Assembly: GCA_040508515.1 (NCBI GenBank)
Contig: JBEVMS010000298.1
Coordinates: 1-17,660 of the forward strand
Direction: 5' to 3'
Length of the DNA stretch: 17,660 bases
From: JBEVMS01 sp040508515
Lineage (GTDB): Bacteria > Pseudomonadota > Gammaproteobacteria > Xanthomonadales > Rhodanobacteraceae
This document shows, piece by piece, positions 1 to 6,065 of the stretch. The first letter of the stretch is position 1, and each line of letters opens with the position of its first letter. A program made the translations under genes and the position numbers. The notes beneath the pieces were generated by a model. That model made no database searches. It worked only from the letters and a program-made list of their open reading frames with translations, and had not been told where the DNA came from.

Positions 1-329
1 GCGATGCGATGCCCCTCGGCGACATGGACGTCGCCTTCCAGCGTCATGCCCGGCATGGCGTAATGTTCAAACACCACGCCCTTGGCTTTGAGCGCGCGTG
101 CCAGTTCGCCGATGCGCGGGCCGACCATCCAGCTCAGCACGGTGGCCTGGTTGGTCCGCGCATAGGCGGACCGATAGACGAACACACAGGTATGACCACT
201 GCGATAGACAGCCACCTCATCGCCTTGGCCGCCGCTGGCGCGCAGGCCCAGCGTGTCTTCATAGAAATGGCGCGCCACCGCCAGATCCTTCACGGCGATA
301 TTGGCGATGGCATCGATCTGTCCCAGCAT
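1..329 (-). CDS. VOC (glyoxalase/bleomycin-resistance) family protein, C-terminus cut by window
   Basis: The minus strand reads open from an ATG at 329 to the window edge, giving about 109 residues that begin MLGQIDAIANIAVKDLAVA. The pattern of a beta strand, then 'AVARHFYEDTLGLR', then 'GDEVAVYRSG' and 'VFVYRS' is the classic first beta-alpha-beta-beta-beta unit of the vicinal oxygen chelate fold. A second module starts near 'RIGELARALKAKGVVFEH'. VOC proteins are small cytoplasmic metal-dependent enzymes or binding proteins (glyoxalases, dioxygenases, antibiotic-binding proteins). The substrate cannot be read from this fragment. The stop codon lies outside the window, so the length is unknown, though VOC proteins of this sort are usually 120-140 residues and little should be missing. 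It follows the DUF1993 gene on the same strand, 130 bases downstream, with a hairpin between them. Confidence 0.85.
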   Translation of the reverse strand, partial: MLGQIDAIANIAVKDLAVARHFYEDTLGLRASGGQGDEVAVYRSGHTCVFVYRSAYARTNQATVLSWMVGPRIGELARALKAKGVVFEHYAMPGMTLEGDVHVAEGHRI

Positions 330-361
330 GGCTGCACTCCCGCGTGATCATCGGTGGCGTG

Positions 362-383
362 ACACCGCCCAGGCGGGCGGTGT
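362..383. other. Perfect 9-bp stem-loop between the DUF1993 and VOC genes
   Basis: ACACCGCCC at 362-370 and GGGCGGTGT at 375-383 are perfect reverse complements with a 4-base loop. On the plus strand three T follow. On the minus strand, the direction of both flanking genes, no T run follows. It could terminate the DUF1993 transcript weakly or sit in the 5' leader of the VOC gene. The role is inferred; only the symmetry is seen. Confidence 0.5.
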
Positions 384-459
384 TTGCGGCGCAGTATGAT
401 CCGACGCGAGTTAAGCCGGCGACTCGCCGATGTCGTCGGCGGGCCGATGCGCGAAGGGC

Positions 460-969
460 TTAGTAGGCGCCCATGTAATCGCGCTTGCCGATCTCCAGGC
501 CGTTGTGGCGCAGCAGCGCGTAGCTGGTGGTGACGTGGAAGAAAAACTGCGGCAGACCGTAGCTTTGGAGGTAATCCTGGCCGTTGAAATGACGCTCCTT
601 GGGCGTGCCCGGCCGAATCACGATCTGGCGTTGCGCCGCGGTGTCGAAGTGCGCCGGATCAAGGGCGTCGATGAAGGCGATGCTGCGCTCGATCAAACCG
701 CGCAACTCCTGCAAGGTCTGCTCGTTGTCCTCGAACGTGGGCAGCTCGACACCGGCCAACCGCGCGCTGACGCCGCGCGCGAAGTCGCAGGCGATCTGCA
801 CCTGCCGGCGCAGCGGAAACATGTCCGGAAAAAGCCGCGCCTCGGTCAGCGCGGACGGTTCCAGATGTTTGTCCTCAGCATGCGCCTGCGCTTTGCCGAG
901 GATCGTTGAAAGGCCGCCGAGCAATTGCTTGAAGACCGCTACGGAGGCGCTATGAATCGGATGGGACAT
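460..969 (-). CDS. DUF1993 domain-containing protein
   Basis: This is a 169-residue protein starting MSHPIHSASVAVFKQLLGGL and ending in 'GLEIGKRDYMGAY'. The start 'S-V-F-K-L-LSTILGKA', the central 'LTEARLFPDMFPLRRQVQIA', and the late 'LPQFFFHVTTSYALLRHNG' with the terminal 'IGKRDYMG' are the features I associate with the DUF1993 family, a helical-bundle group related to DinB-like proteins. Length matches the family (about 165-175). There is no signal peptide or membrane segment, so it is probably cytoplasmic. The biochemical role of the family is not established as far as I know. The ATG at 969 has an AAGGAAA ribosome binding site a few bases upstream on the minus strand. The gene is divergent from the DUF6630-like gene, with 216 bases between starts that probably hold both promoters. 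Confidence 0.9.
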   Translation of the reverse strand: MSHPIHSASVAVFKQLLGGLSTILGKAQAHAEDKHLEPSALTEARLFPDMFPLRRQVQIACDFARGVSARLAGVELPTFEDNEQTLQELRGLIERSIAFIDALDPAHFDTAAQRQIVIRPGTPKERHFNGQDYLQSYGLPQFFFHVTTSYALLRHNGLEIGKRDYMGAY

Positions 970-1185
970 GGGGTTTCCTTGGGGCCAGGTGTTGACGCGG
1001 ATGGCCTAGGGTAGCCGTTTCCCACGCATGTAGGCGTGGCCGAGCCGCGTGTGGTCGCACGCTGTGTGATTGAGGCACAGGGCATTCGGTACATCGTGCG
1101 TTTGCTTTGGCTTGCGCGGTGCGCAGACTTCCCAAGCGCGCGGGCAGGGGCGACTATGCGCCTCCGACCTTGAGCGAACACGGCC

Positions 1186-1716
1186 ATGAACCCCTTCGAC
1201 GACGATTACGACCATGACGATGCCGACGACGGCGAAGAACGTTCGGTCGAGACCCTGGTCTGGCAGCTACTGCAACTGATCAATCCGGGCGATGAAGACA
1301 CCGCCCTGCAACAGTTCGATGCTTACCGCGAGGCGGTGGCCGGACGCGAGCCTGACGAGTTCGAGCCGGTCGAGGTGATCGGTCAGGTGATCGACTGGCG
1401 CTCGGGTTTCTACATCGCGCCGGGCGACACCCGCGCCCTGGTGCAGGCGATCGATGAGCTGGTCGCGCGCTGGAATCTGGACATCGACTGGGATGGCGAT
1501 CCGGACGATGACGAGTTTCACGACGACATTGATGAAGCGAGCTTGCTTGGCCTGGCCTACGACCGCTTGGCCGAGCACGGCTATACGCTGTGGGTATGGG
1601 AAACCGGCGACGCGGCCGCCGCCGGCTGGATCACCTTGAAGCGTGACGGCGAATCGATGCGCCAACTGGCGACGGCACTGGGTATCAACCTGCGACTGGG
1701 CAGCGAAGTCAGCTAG
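1186..1716 (+). CDS. DUF6630-like acidic protein
   Basis: This 176-residue soluble protein has a very acidic N-terminus (MNPFDDDYDHDDADDGEE) and a second acidic run around residues 103-117 ('DWDGDPDDDEFHDDIDEA'). The middle and C-terminal pattern is 'LLQLINPGDE', 'IDWRSGFYIAPGDT', 'AIDELVARWNLDIDWDGDPD', 'YDRLAEHGYTLWVWETG' and 'WITLKRDGESM'. It resembles proteins annotated DUF6630 in Xanthomonadaceae, recognised from memory. No enzymatic motif, signal peptide or membrane segment is visible. The function is unknown; the fold may relate to immunity or SMI1-like domains but nothing here proves it. Start choice: the ATG at 1186 is the first in frame. No strong ribosome binding site precedes it ('TTGAGCGAACACGGCC'). 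It stands alone, divergent from the DUF1993 gene. Confidence 0.75.
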   Translation: MNPFDDDYDHDDADDGEERSVETLVWQLLQLINPGDEDTALQQFDAYREAVAGREPDEFEPVEVIGQVIDWRSGFYIAPGDTRALVQAIDELVARWNLDIDWDGDPDDDEFHDDIDEASLLGLAYDRLAEHGYTLWVWETGDAAAAGWITLKRDGESMRQLATALGINLRLGSEVS

Positions 1717-1740
1717 CGCGGAAAGCCATGGCGACCGCGC
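1716..1740 (+). other. Stem-loop overlapping the stop of the DUF6630-like gene
   Basis: GCGCGG (1716-1721) pairs with CCGCGC (1735-1740), and inside it GCC (1725-1727) pairs with GGC (1730-1732). The hairpin begins at the last base of the TAG stop. No T run follows, so it is at best a weak intrinsic terminator or a 3'-end-stabilising hairpin. Confidence 0.4.
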
Positions 1741-2062
1741 GATGATCCCCCTCGCCGGTACGCGGACGGTGTCGCCGCTCGGCGCGGCCTAGGGCGTGGT
1801 CATCGGGCCGCGCCATCCAGAAAAGTGAGCGAGTGACCGCGTAAGTAGGGCCCTGCGTGCCGTGAGGCGTGGAGCCACGGGCGCCGCACATGCGGGCATG
1901 CCTGTAGCGCCTACGCTAACGTCGCACTGGATCACTGCGACGTGCGCTAGCCCGAAATGCATGCTCCGATGGCAGCATGGCTGGCTCGCAGGATTTGTCC
2001 GTCGCGCGCGCTATGCTGGGCGCTTGACGCCGCCTGGTCGCCGACAGCCACCCCGTACGCGA
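1741..2062. other. Gene-free stretch with two strong inverted repeats; possible structured RNA
   Basis: I find no convincing protein gene here; the open frames on both strands have no ribosome binding site and no recognisable composition. Two stem-loops stand out. GGCGCGGCC (1781-1789) pairs perfectly with GGCCGCGCC (1806-1814) over a 16-base loop. ACGTCGCA (1919-1926) pairs perfectly with TGCGACGT (1936-1943), and this is extended by TAGCGC (1905-1910) with GCGCTA (1944-1949), leaving an 8-base bulge on the left arm. Neither is followed by a T run. The region may hold a small RNA, a long 5' leader, or degraded repeat sequence; none can be chosen from sequence alone. Confidence 0.4.
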
Positions 2063-2103
2063 TGCTATAAGCGCCCGATTGCCAACCTACGGGGAGACCT
2101 GTC
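2063..2103 (+). promoter_or_regulatory. Extended -10 promoter-like element and strong ribosome binding site ahead of the amidase
   Basis: TGCTATAAG at 2063-2071 matches an extended -10 element (TGn followed by TATAAG). No good -35 box lies 17 bases upstream. A GGGGAG ribosome binding site at 2091-2096 stands 7 bases before a GTG at 2104. Together they argue that a transcript begins near 2077 and that translation starts at 2104, which conflicts with the signal peptide position of the amidase. Confidence 0.45.
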
Positions 2104-2250
2104 GTGAAGCTCGTTTCCTCTGTGCTGTTCCAGCCAAGTGCGCACGGCACGGCATGGCCGCACCTGACGGGCAACGATGATCGGGGCATGCGCATGGCTG
2201 CGCACTGGCCGACCAATGCCAGGCGCGATGGTGTCGACGCAACGGTCGCT

Positions 2251-3072
2251 ATGCGTAGCGCGTCAGATGGTCGCCGGCATCGTGTTGAGCGTGGTTGCCG
2301 TTGGCTGCGCGGGCTGGCATTGCTGCCGCTGTTGTTGGCGCTGGCAGCCTGTGCGCCGGCGCCGTTGCGCAATCCGATGGCCAGTTGGATGCCTTCGCCC
2401 AACCACGACACGCGCCGCGCGCAGTTGATCGTGCTGCACTACACCGAGCAGAACTCGGTCGACAAAAGTTTGCGGACCTTGCGCGGCGGCAACCGCGAGG
2501 GGCCGGTCAGCGCGCATTATCTGATCGGTGGCGACGGGCATATCTATCAACTGGTGGCCGACAGTGAGCGCGCCTGGCACGCCGGTGCAGGCCGTTGGGG
2601 CACCATCGAAGACGTCAACTCCGCGTCGATCGGAATCGAGCTGGATAACGACGGCAATAGCGCCTTCGCGCCGGCGCAGATCGACGCGCTGCTGCGTCTG
2701 CTGGCCGATCTCACCACCCGGCTGCGGATCGATCGCAGCCAGGTGATCGGGCATGAGGATCTGGCACCCACCCGGCGCTCCGATCCGGGCCCGCGCTTTC
2801 CGTGGCAGCAATTGGCCGAGGCCGGTTTCGGGCGCTGGCCGCGTGGCGTTTTGAGCGATCCGCCGCCGGGATTCGATCCTTGGCTGGCATTGGCCGCGCT
2901 GGGCTATCCGCTGGACGATCGCGCCGCGGCGCTGCGGGCGTTTCACCATCATTACCGCGCCAACGATAGCCGCGTGCTGGATGCGCAGGATGTGCGCGTG
3001 CTCTACGCGCTGGTGCAACCCCTGATGGGCCCGCCATCGACTACCCCCGTCGCACCGGCCGTGCCGCGCTGA
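2251..3072 (+). CDS. N-acetylmuramoyl-L-alanine amidase, lipoprotein of the AmiD/Amidase_2 type
   Basis: Zinc amidase that cuts the bond between N-acetylmuramic acid and the peptide stem of peptidoglycan or its anhydro-muropeptides, probably facing the periplasm from the outer membrane. From ATG 2251 the protein has 273 residues, close to E. coli AmiD. It has a basic n-region, a hydrophobic core and the lipobox LLLALAAC with Cys34. Counted from the upstream GTG 2104 (322 residues), the catalytic set is H112 in 'LIVLHYTE', E179 in 'SIGIELDN', H217 in 'VIGHEDLAP', R225 and D227 in 'RRSDPG'. These match the AmpD/AmiD zinc ligands, catalytic Glu, and the basic residue (Lys in AmpD). A C-terminal helical segment after residue 250 may be a binding domain. 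Start: in-frame GTG 2104 has the better ribosome binding site but buries the signal peptide; ATG 2251 fits the lipoprotein and family length. Which is used is uncertain. Confidence 0.9.
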   Translation: MRSASDGRRHRVERGCRWLRGLALLPLLLALAACAPAPLRNPMASWMPSPNHDTRRAQLIVLHYTEQNSVDKSLRTLRGGNREGPVSAHYLIGGDGHIYQLVADSERAWHAGAGRWGTIEDVNSASIGIELDNDGNSAFAPAQIDALLRLLADLTTRLRIDRSQVIGHEDLAPTRRSDPGPRFPWQQLAEAGFGRWPRGVLSDPPPGFDPWLALAALGYPLDDRAAALRAFHHHYRANDSRVLDAQDVRVLYALVQPLMGPPSTTPVAPAVPR

Positions 3073-3089
3073 GCCTATGTGGCGGCCTC

Positions 3090-3123
3090 AAAAAAAAACG
3101 CGCCTGGCAGCGAGCCCGGCGCG
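3090..3123 (-). terminator. Rho-independent terminator for the minus-strand barrel protein gene
   Basis: CGCGCC (3099-3104) and GGC (3106-3108) pair with GCC (3114-3116) and GGCGCG (3118-3123), a 9-bp stem with one t/c mismatch and a 5-base loop AGCGA. On the minus strand it is followed by nine T (the nine A at 3090-3098), a textbook intrinsic terminator for the convergent gene that ends at 3257. On the plus strand only GAAGGTTTT-like sequence follows, so it may stop amidase transcripts less well. Confidence 0.85.
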
Positions 3124-3256
3124 AAGGTTTTAAACCGACCACTGCCAAGTCGTCGGAGGTGCGGCTACCACGGCGGGGAGCCGACCGACACAAGGTTAGG
3201 TCTAAGCGATCTCAACGTCTGCGACGGCGGGAACGGGCGGCGTACCTTGCGTGTCC

Positions 3257-4090
3257 TCAGAAGCGCGCGCGCAGATAGAACGCCGGACCGTTGGAGTCGA
3301 GGTTGAGCTTGAGGCGGGCATCGCTGTATTCCTTGTTCAGATGCAGGCGCGAGGCGTCGTACTCCAGCGCAAAGCCGAAATTCTGCCAAGGGAACCACTC
3401 CACGCCGACCGCGCCGTTCCAGATATTGCCGCTGAGGTTGCCACCGTTTTTCTTTACGCCGGAGGCATCGACATACATGCGCCACTGATCGTTGAACGCA
3501 TGCCGCCAGCCCAGGCTGAGCATGGGCGCCCATTCGCTTTGGTTATAGCCGTCCGAATAGCTGACCACTTGCCCGGCTCCGGAGGCATTGGCACGCAGAC
3601 GCAGGTCGACCTGGTAGTAAGCGGCGCCGATGCCGATACCGAACACGTCATTGGCATGGCCGAACCACCACTTGTAGCTGGCTGAGCCGAAATTGTAGTT
3701 GACGATGCCCTGGAGATTGGCGCCGACGGGCGTGTTCAGAACCGGGATGTTGCCGTTGTAGCTTTCGTTCCTGGAGCGATGGATCTGGTAATAGTCGAAC
3801 GAAAAACCCTGGCTGTCGCCCAGCAGGAAATCGGCACGCACACGCGGGTTGGTGCTGTGTTCGTCAAGCCCCAAGTCATGCTCGAAATTGGCCGAACCGT
3901 TGAGTCCGGAAAATTCTTGTCGGCCATGCGCCGACAGCGTGGTGTCATTGTTGGAATAGTAACCGCCAACCCACAGGCTGACGCGATCCAGTGCCGGGGA
4001 CTGCTGCGACCAGGCGCTGAAACTCGCGCTGCCGAGAAGCAGCGCGCTGGCGATTGGGAAAAGAGAGTGTTGGATGATCGACTTCTTCAC
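3257..4090 (-). CDS. Outer-membrane beta-barrel protein of unknown function
   Basis: This 277-residue exported protein has a Sec signal (MKKSIIQHSLFPIASALLLG, then 'SASFSAWSQ', cleavage near residue 28). The mature part alternates aromatic and polar residues as in transmembrane beta strands: 'VSLWVGGYYSNND', 'GFSFDYYQIHR', 'SYKWWFGHANDVFGIGIG', 'WAPMLSLGWRHAFNDQWRMY', 'GAVGVEWFPWQNFGFALEY'. It ends in 'FYLRARF', a terminal Phe as expected for BAM-assembled barrels. Size and strand number suggest a barrel of about 10-12 strands. I know similar unnamed proteins in xanthomonads but no assigned function; it is not clearly OmpW or OmpA. The start is GTG at 4090, with AGGAG about 10 bases upstream. 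It is monocistronic, with its own terminator at 3090-3123 and 329 bases of non-coding DNA upstream. Confidence 0.85.
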   Translation of the reverse strand: MKKSIIQHSLFPIASALLLGSASFSAWSQQSPALDRVSLWVGGYYSNNDTTLSAHGRQEFSGLNGSANFEHDLGLDEHSTNPRVRADFLLGDSQGFSFDYYQIHRSRNESYNGNIPVLNTPVGANLQGIVNYNFGSASYKWWFGHANDVFGIGIGAAYYQVDLRLRANASGAGQVVSYSDGYNQSEWAPMLSLGWRHAFNDQWRMYVDASGVKKNGGNLSGNIWNGAVGVEWFPWQNFGFALEYDASRLHLNKEYSDARLKLNLDSNGPAFYLRARF

Positions 4091-4221
4091 GGGGCGGGGA
4101 CTCCTTTATGTCGTGCTTGTCGGAAAAATATCGGATTCCGGCGGTGACAAGTCCGTGAAAAAATACGCACGTAAAAGTCGATGTGTCTGACGTTGACTTC
4201 ATGGAGCATTAGTGGGCGGAT

Positions 4222-4260
4222 GATCGATGTGATGGACGTATGGACGTCCATCCGTCGATC
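4222..4260. repeat. Nested inverted repeat upstream of the barrel protein gene
   Basis: GATGGACGT (4231-4239) and ACGTCCATC (4244-4252) are perfect reverse complements around ATGG. An outer pair, GATCGA (4222-4227) and TCGATC (4255-4260), continues the symmetry with a 3/2-base internal loop. The whole 39-base element can form a hairpin or offer two nested dyad operators. It lies 132-170 bases upstream of the barrel protein start and has no adjoining T run on either strand, so an operator or structured leader fits better than a terminator. Confidence 0.6.
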
Positions 4261-4309
4261 TCGCCAAGGCCGCCTCGCAGACGAGCCTGCCTGCCAAGTC
4301 CCGGTGTGT

Positions 4310-4325
4310 CCGTGCCTGGGCACGG
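4310..4325. repeat. Short perfect inverted repeat
   Basis: CCGTGCC (4310-4316) and GGCACGG (4319-4325) are perfect reverse complements separated by TG. As RNA it would form six pairs with a 4-base loop. No T run adjoins it. Its role is unknown; it lies between the nested repeat and the end of the DUF3300 gene. Confidence 0.45.
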
Positions 4326-4374
4326 CTTGAAGCATGCGCGCCTCGCCGCGGAGCGCTTGCGGTTACGCGGGTGA

Positions 4375-4407
4375 GCCGGCCGGGTGCGATTACGCGCGCC
4401 GGCCGGC
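4375..4407 (-). terminator. Strong GC hairpin just downstream of the DUF3300 gene, terminator-like without T run
   Basis: GCCGGCCGG (4375-4383) and CCGGCCGGC (4399-4407) form a perfect 9-bp all-GC stem with a 15-base loop, 12 bases beyond the DUF3300 stop. Position fits a transcript end, but on the minus strand the next bases are CTCACCCGCG, with no T run. It may be a Rho-assisted end or an RNA-stabilising hairpin. Confidence 0.5.
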
Positions 4408-4419
4408 ACTCATCCTTCT

Positions 4420-5817
4420 TTAGCGATGTTCTACGCGGTGCGATTCAGCGTGATGGGCGGGTGCCCCGTGCGGTGCTTCGTGATGGGCTTGCTGCGGATG
4501 AAACTGCTCGCCGCGCGGCTCAAAGTGTTGCTCGGCGTGGGGCATTTCTCGCGGCATGGCGTGATCTTCGTGCGGCGGCTGCACGGCGTGCTGCTCCGGC
4601 TGGGCGAACGCGTGCTGCCCGGTCGCGCTGCGGTTGATCGTGGTGTGCACGGCATTGAATCGCGTGGGCGCACCGACGGCGCCACCATGCGGCTGGAAAT
4701 TTCCCGCGCCATGATTGATCACCCGATGATCGAACGCGCCGCGATTGTCGAAGTGATTATTGAAGCCGCCACGGTTATCAAAGTGGTTGTTGACCACGTT
4801 GCGATGGTCGAAGTGATTGACGATGGTGGTGGAGTGCGACACGTAGGTGTTGTGGTTGTAGACCACGCCCGAGCGTCCCCAGCCGCCGTGCGGACCGAAT
4901 CCGCGACCGCCACCCCAGCGCACGCCCCAGCTGTGCCAGCCCCAGGCGGGGCCGTGGTAGTAGTGGTTGTGCCCAAACAGGTCGCCGACCAGGATGCCGA
5001 CACCGAAACCCACCGCGCCAACCAGGGCGAGGTCGGCGCCGCTGTAGCCGGGCGCGTAGGAGTAGCCAGGGTAGAACGGTAGCCCGCCGCCATACACCAC
5101 GCCCGGATCGTAATAGGGCACGTACACGGTGTCTGGATTGGCCGGCTCGATCACGATGGTTTCCGAGGGCGCCTGCACCACCTGCGGGCCTTCGTAGACC
5201 ATGCCGCCGTCGTCCGGCGGTGGTGCGCCGGCGTCTGCGTCCACGTCGGCGGTTTGCGCGCCCGCCGGCTGGGTGATCACCTGCTGTTGCGCCGAGCTGC
5301 GCAAGTTGCCGTGCTGGGCGGCGCGCTGGCGCATCACCTGGATCGCATTCATCACGTCGGTGGGGTCGTTGACGTAAACGGTGCCCAGGGCGGCCGTCCA
5401 CTGCGGATTGCTGGCCAATTGCTGCAGCACCGTGGGGAAGGTGGTCAACCCCTTGACGCTGGCGTCCCAGGGTTGCGGATCGATCGCTGCCTGCAACAAG
5501 GCTCCGTGCAGGTTGGGATTTTGCTGTATCAGGTTTTGCGCCGCGCTGACCTGGTCCGGATAGGTCGACGCCGCCAGCACCTGGGCCACCAGGTTGTCCG
5601 GGTACAGGGCGACGGGCGCGACCATCTGATAAAGCTGGTCGGCGCTGGGCGGGGTGTACGGCGGTGCTTGCGCATCGCCTGGTCCCGGCCCTTGCGCGGC
5701 ATCATCGGCCGGACCGTTGTCCTGCGCATGGGCGAGGCCGCTGTAACCGCCGATGGTCAAGGCGCCCGTGCACAGGGCGGCGTTGAGCGCAAGGCAAAGC
5801 AAACGCTGGGTGTTCAC
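4420..5817 (-). CDS. DUF3300 domain-containing exported protein with tandem repeats and His-rich tail
   Basis: This 465-residue protein has a signal peptide (MNTQRLLCLALNAALCTGAL, then 'GYSGLAHAQ', cleavage near residue 31). Residues 56-170 are the DUF3300 hallmark: 'QLYQMVAPVALYPDNLVAQV', 'LAASTYPDQV', 'WDASVKGLTTFPTVLQQL', 'WTAALGTVYVNDPTDVMNAI'. Residues 220-260 carry 'IEPANPDTVYVPYYDP' and Gly/Tyr-rich sequence. Residues 261-280 are a Gly-rich hydrophobic stretch that could touch a membrane. Then come a Gly/His/Trp-rich part, near-exact 10-residue repeats (333-365), and a tail with 14 His in the last 65 residues. E. coli YacH belongs to this family; function is unknown. A His-rich tail could bind metal ions, which is inference. 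The start is GTG 5817, with GGAGA about 8 bases upstream. Monocistronic in this window. Confidence 0.9.
   Translation of the reverse strand: MNTQRLLCLALNAALCTGALTIGGYSGLAHAQDNGPADDAAQGPGPGDAQAPPYTPPSADQLYQMVAPVALYPDNLVAQVLAASTYPDQVSAAQNLIQQNPNLHGALLQAAIDPQPWDASVKGLTTFPTVLQQLASNPQWTAALGTVYVNDPTDVMNAIQVMRQRAAQHGNLRSSAQQQVITQPAGAQTADVDADAGAPPPDDGGMVYEGPQVVQAPSETIVIEPANPDTVYVPYYDPGVVYGGGLPFYPGYSYAPGYSGADLALVGAVGFGVGILVGDLFGHNHYYHGPAWGWHSWGVRWGGGRGFGPHGGWGRSGVVYNHNTYVSHSTTIVNHFDHRNVVNNHFDNRGGFNNHFDNRGAFDHRVINHGAGNFQPHGGAVGAPTRFNAVHTTINRSATGQHAFAQPEQHAVQPPHEDHAMPREMPHAEQHFEPRGEQFHPQQAHHEAPHGAPAHHAESHRVEHR
4723..4821 (-). repeat. Degenerate 30-base tandem repeat inside the DUF3300 gene
   Basis: Residues 333-365 read as successive units VNHFDHRNV, VNNHFDNRGG, FNNHFDNRGA, FDHR. 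The consensus is (V/F)NNHFDNRGx, about 10 residues or 30 bases per unit, some three and a half units. The last unit is shortened. Differences between units are mostly synonymous or conservative, as in a repeat that has expanded and drifted. Each unit adds one His and one or two Asp, so the block may extend the putative metal-binding or adhesive surface. Confidence 0.7.
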
Positions 5818-5918
5818 CGATCAGTTCTCCGAATGGCTGCATGCGTCGTGGGGAATTGATTTCGACGCTCGCGCGATCGGAACTAATTACGACTCGCCAG
5901 ATGCATTTAAATAAGTAC

Positions 5919-5941
5919 GTTATCGCTTTGTGAGCGTTAAC
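5919..5941. promoter_or_regulatory. Operator-like inverted repeat upstream of the DUF3300 gene
   Basis: GTTATCGCT (5919-5927) and AGCGTTAAC (5933-5941) are inverted copies with 8 of 9 matching positions and a 5-base spacer TTGTG. The element lies in a locally AT-rich stretch (5880-5960), about 102-124 bases upstream of the DUF3300 start codon. Position and symmetry suit a dimeric regulator site. No convincing -35/-10 pair was found beside it. Confidence 0.4.
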
Positions 5942-6065
5942 TCCAAGTGCGAATTATCGTGCGATGTTTTGAATGGCGGCTGTCGGTAGTTCTCCGCATC
6001 GGCGGCTCGACAACCGGCAGTTTGGCCGCAGTCAGCTTGCTGGCTGGATTGGCGCCTGGCTCCCG

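Larger units (their letters stand above)
4091..4419. other. Non-coding stretch between two minus-strand envelope genes
   Basis: This 329-base stretch must hold the promoter of the barrel gene (reading left) and any terminator of the DUF3300 gene. The part nearest the barrel gene (about 4120-4200) is AT-rich for this genome. On the minus strand TTGTCA and TATTTT occur there, but only 14 bases apart, which is too short for a normal sigma-70 pair, so no promoter is called. Three inverted repeats in it are listed separately. No protein gene is supported. Confidence 0.5.

Noticed and set aside
2177..2428. Plus-strand frame with a lipoprotein-like stretch (MVAGIVLSVVAVGCAG)
   Set aside because: The frame ends in an Arg/Cys/Trp-rich run and does not join the amidase domain; the amidase frame has its own lipobox.
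4384..5082. 232-residue plus-strand frame rich in Val and Asp opposite the DUF3300 gene
   Set aside because: Its repetitive VVVVDH-like runs are the reverse reading of the Asn/His/Asp codons of the DUF3300 repeats.
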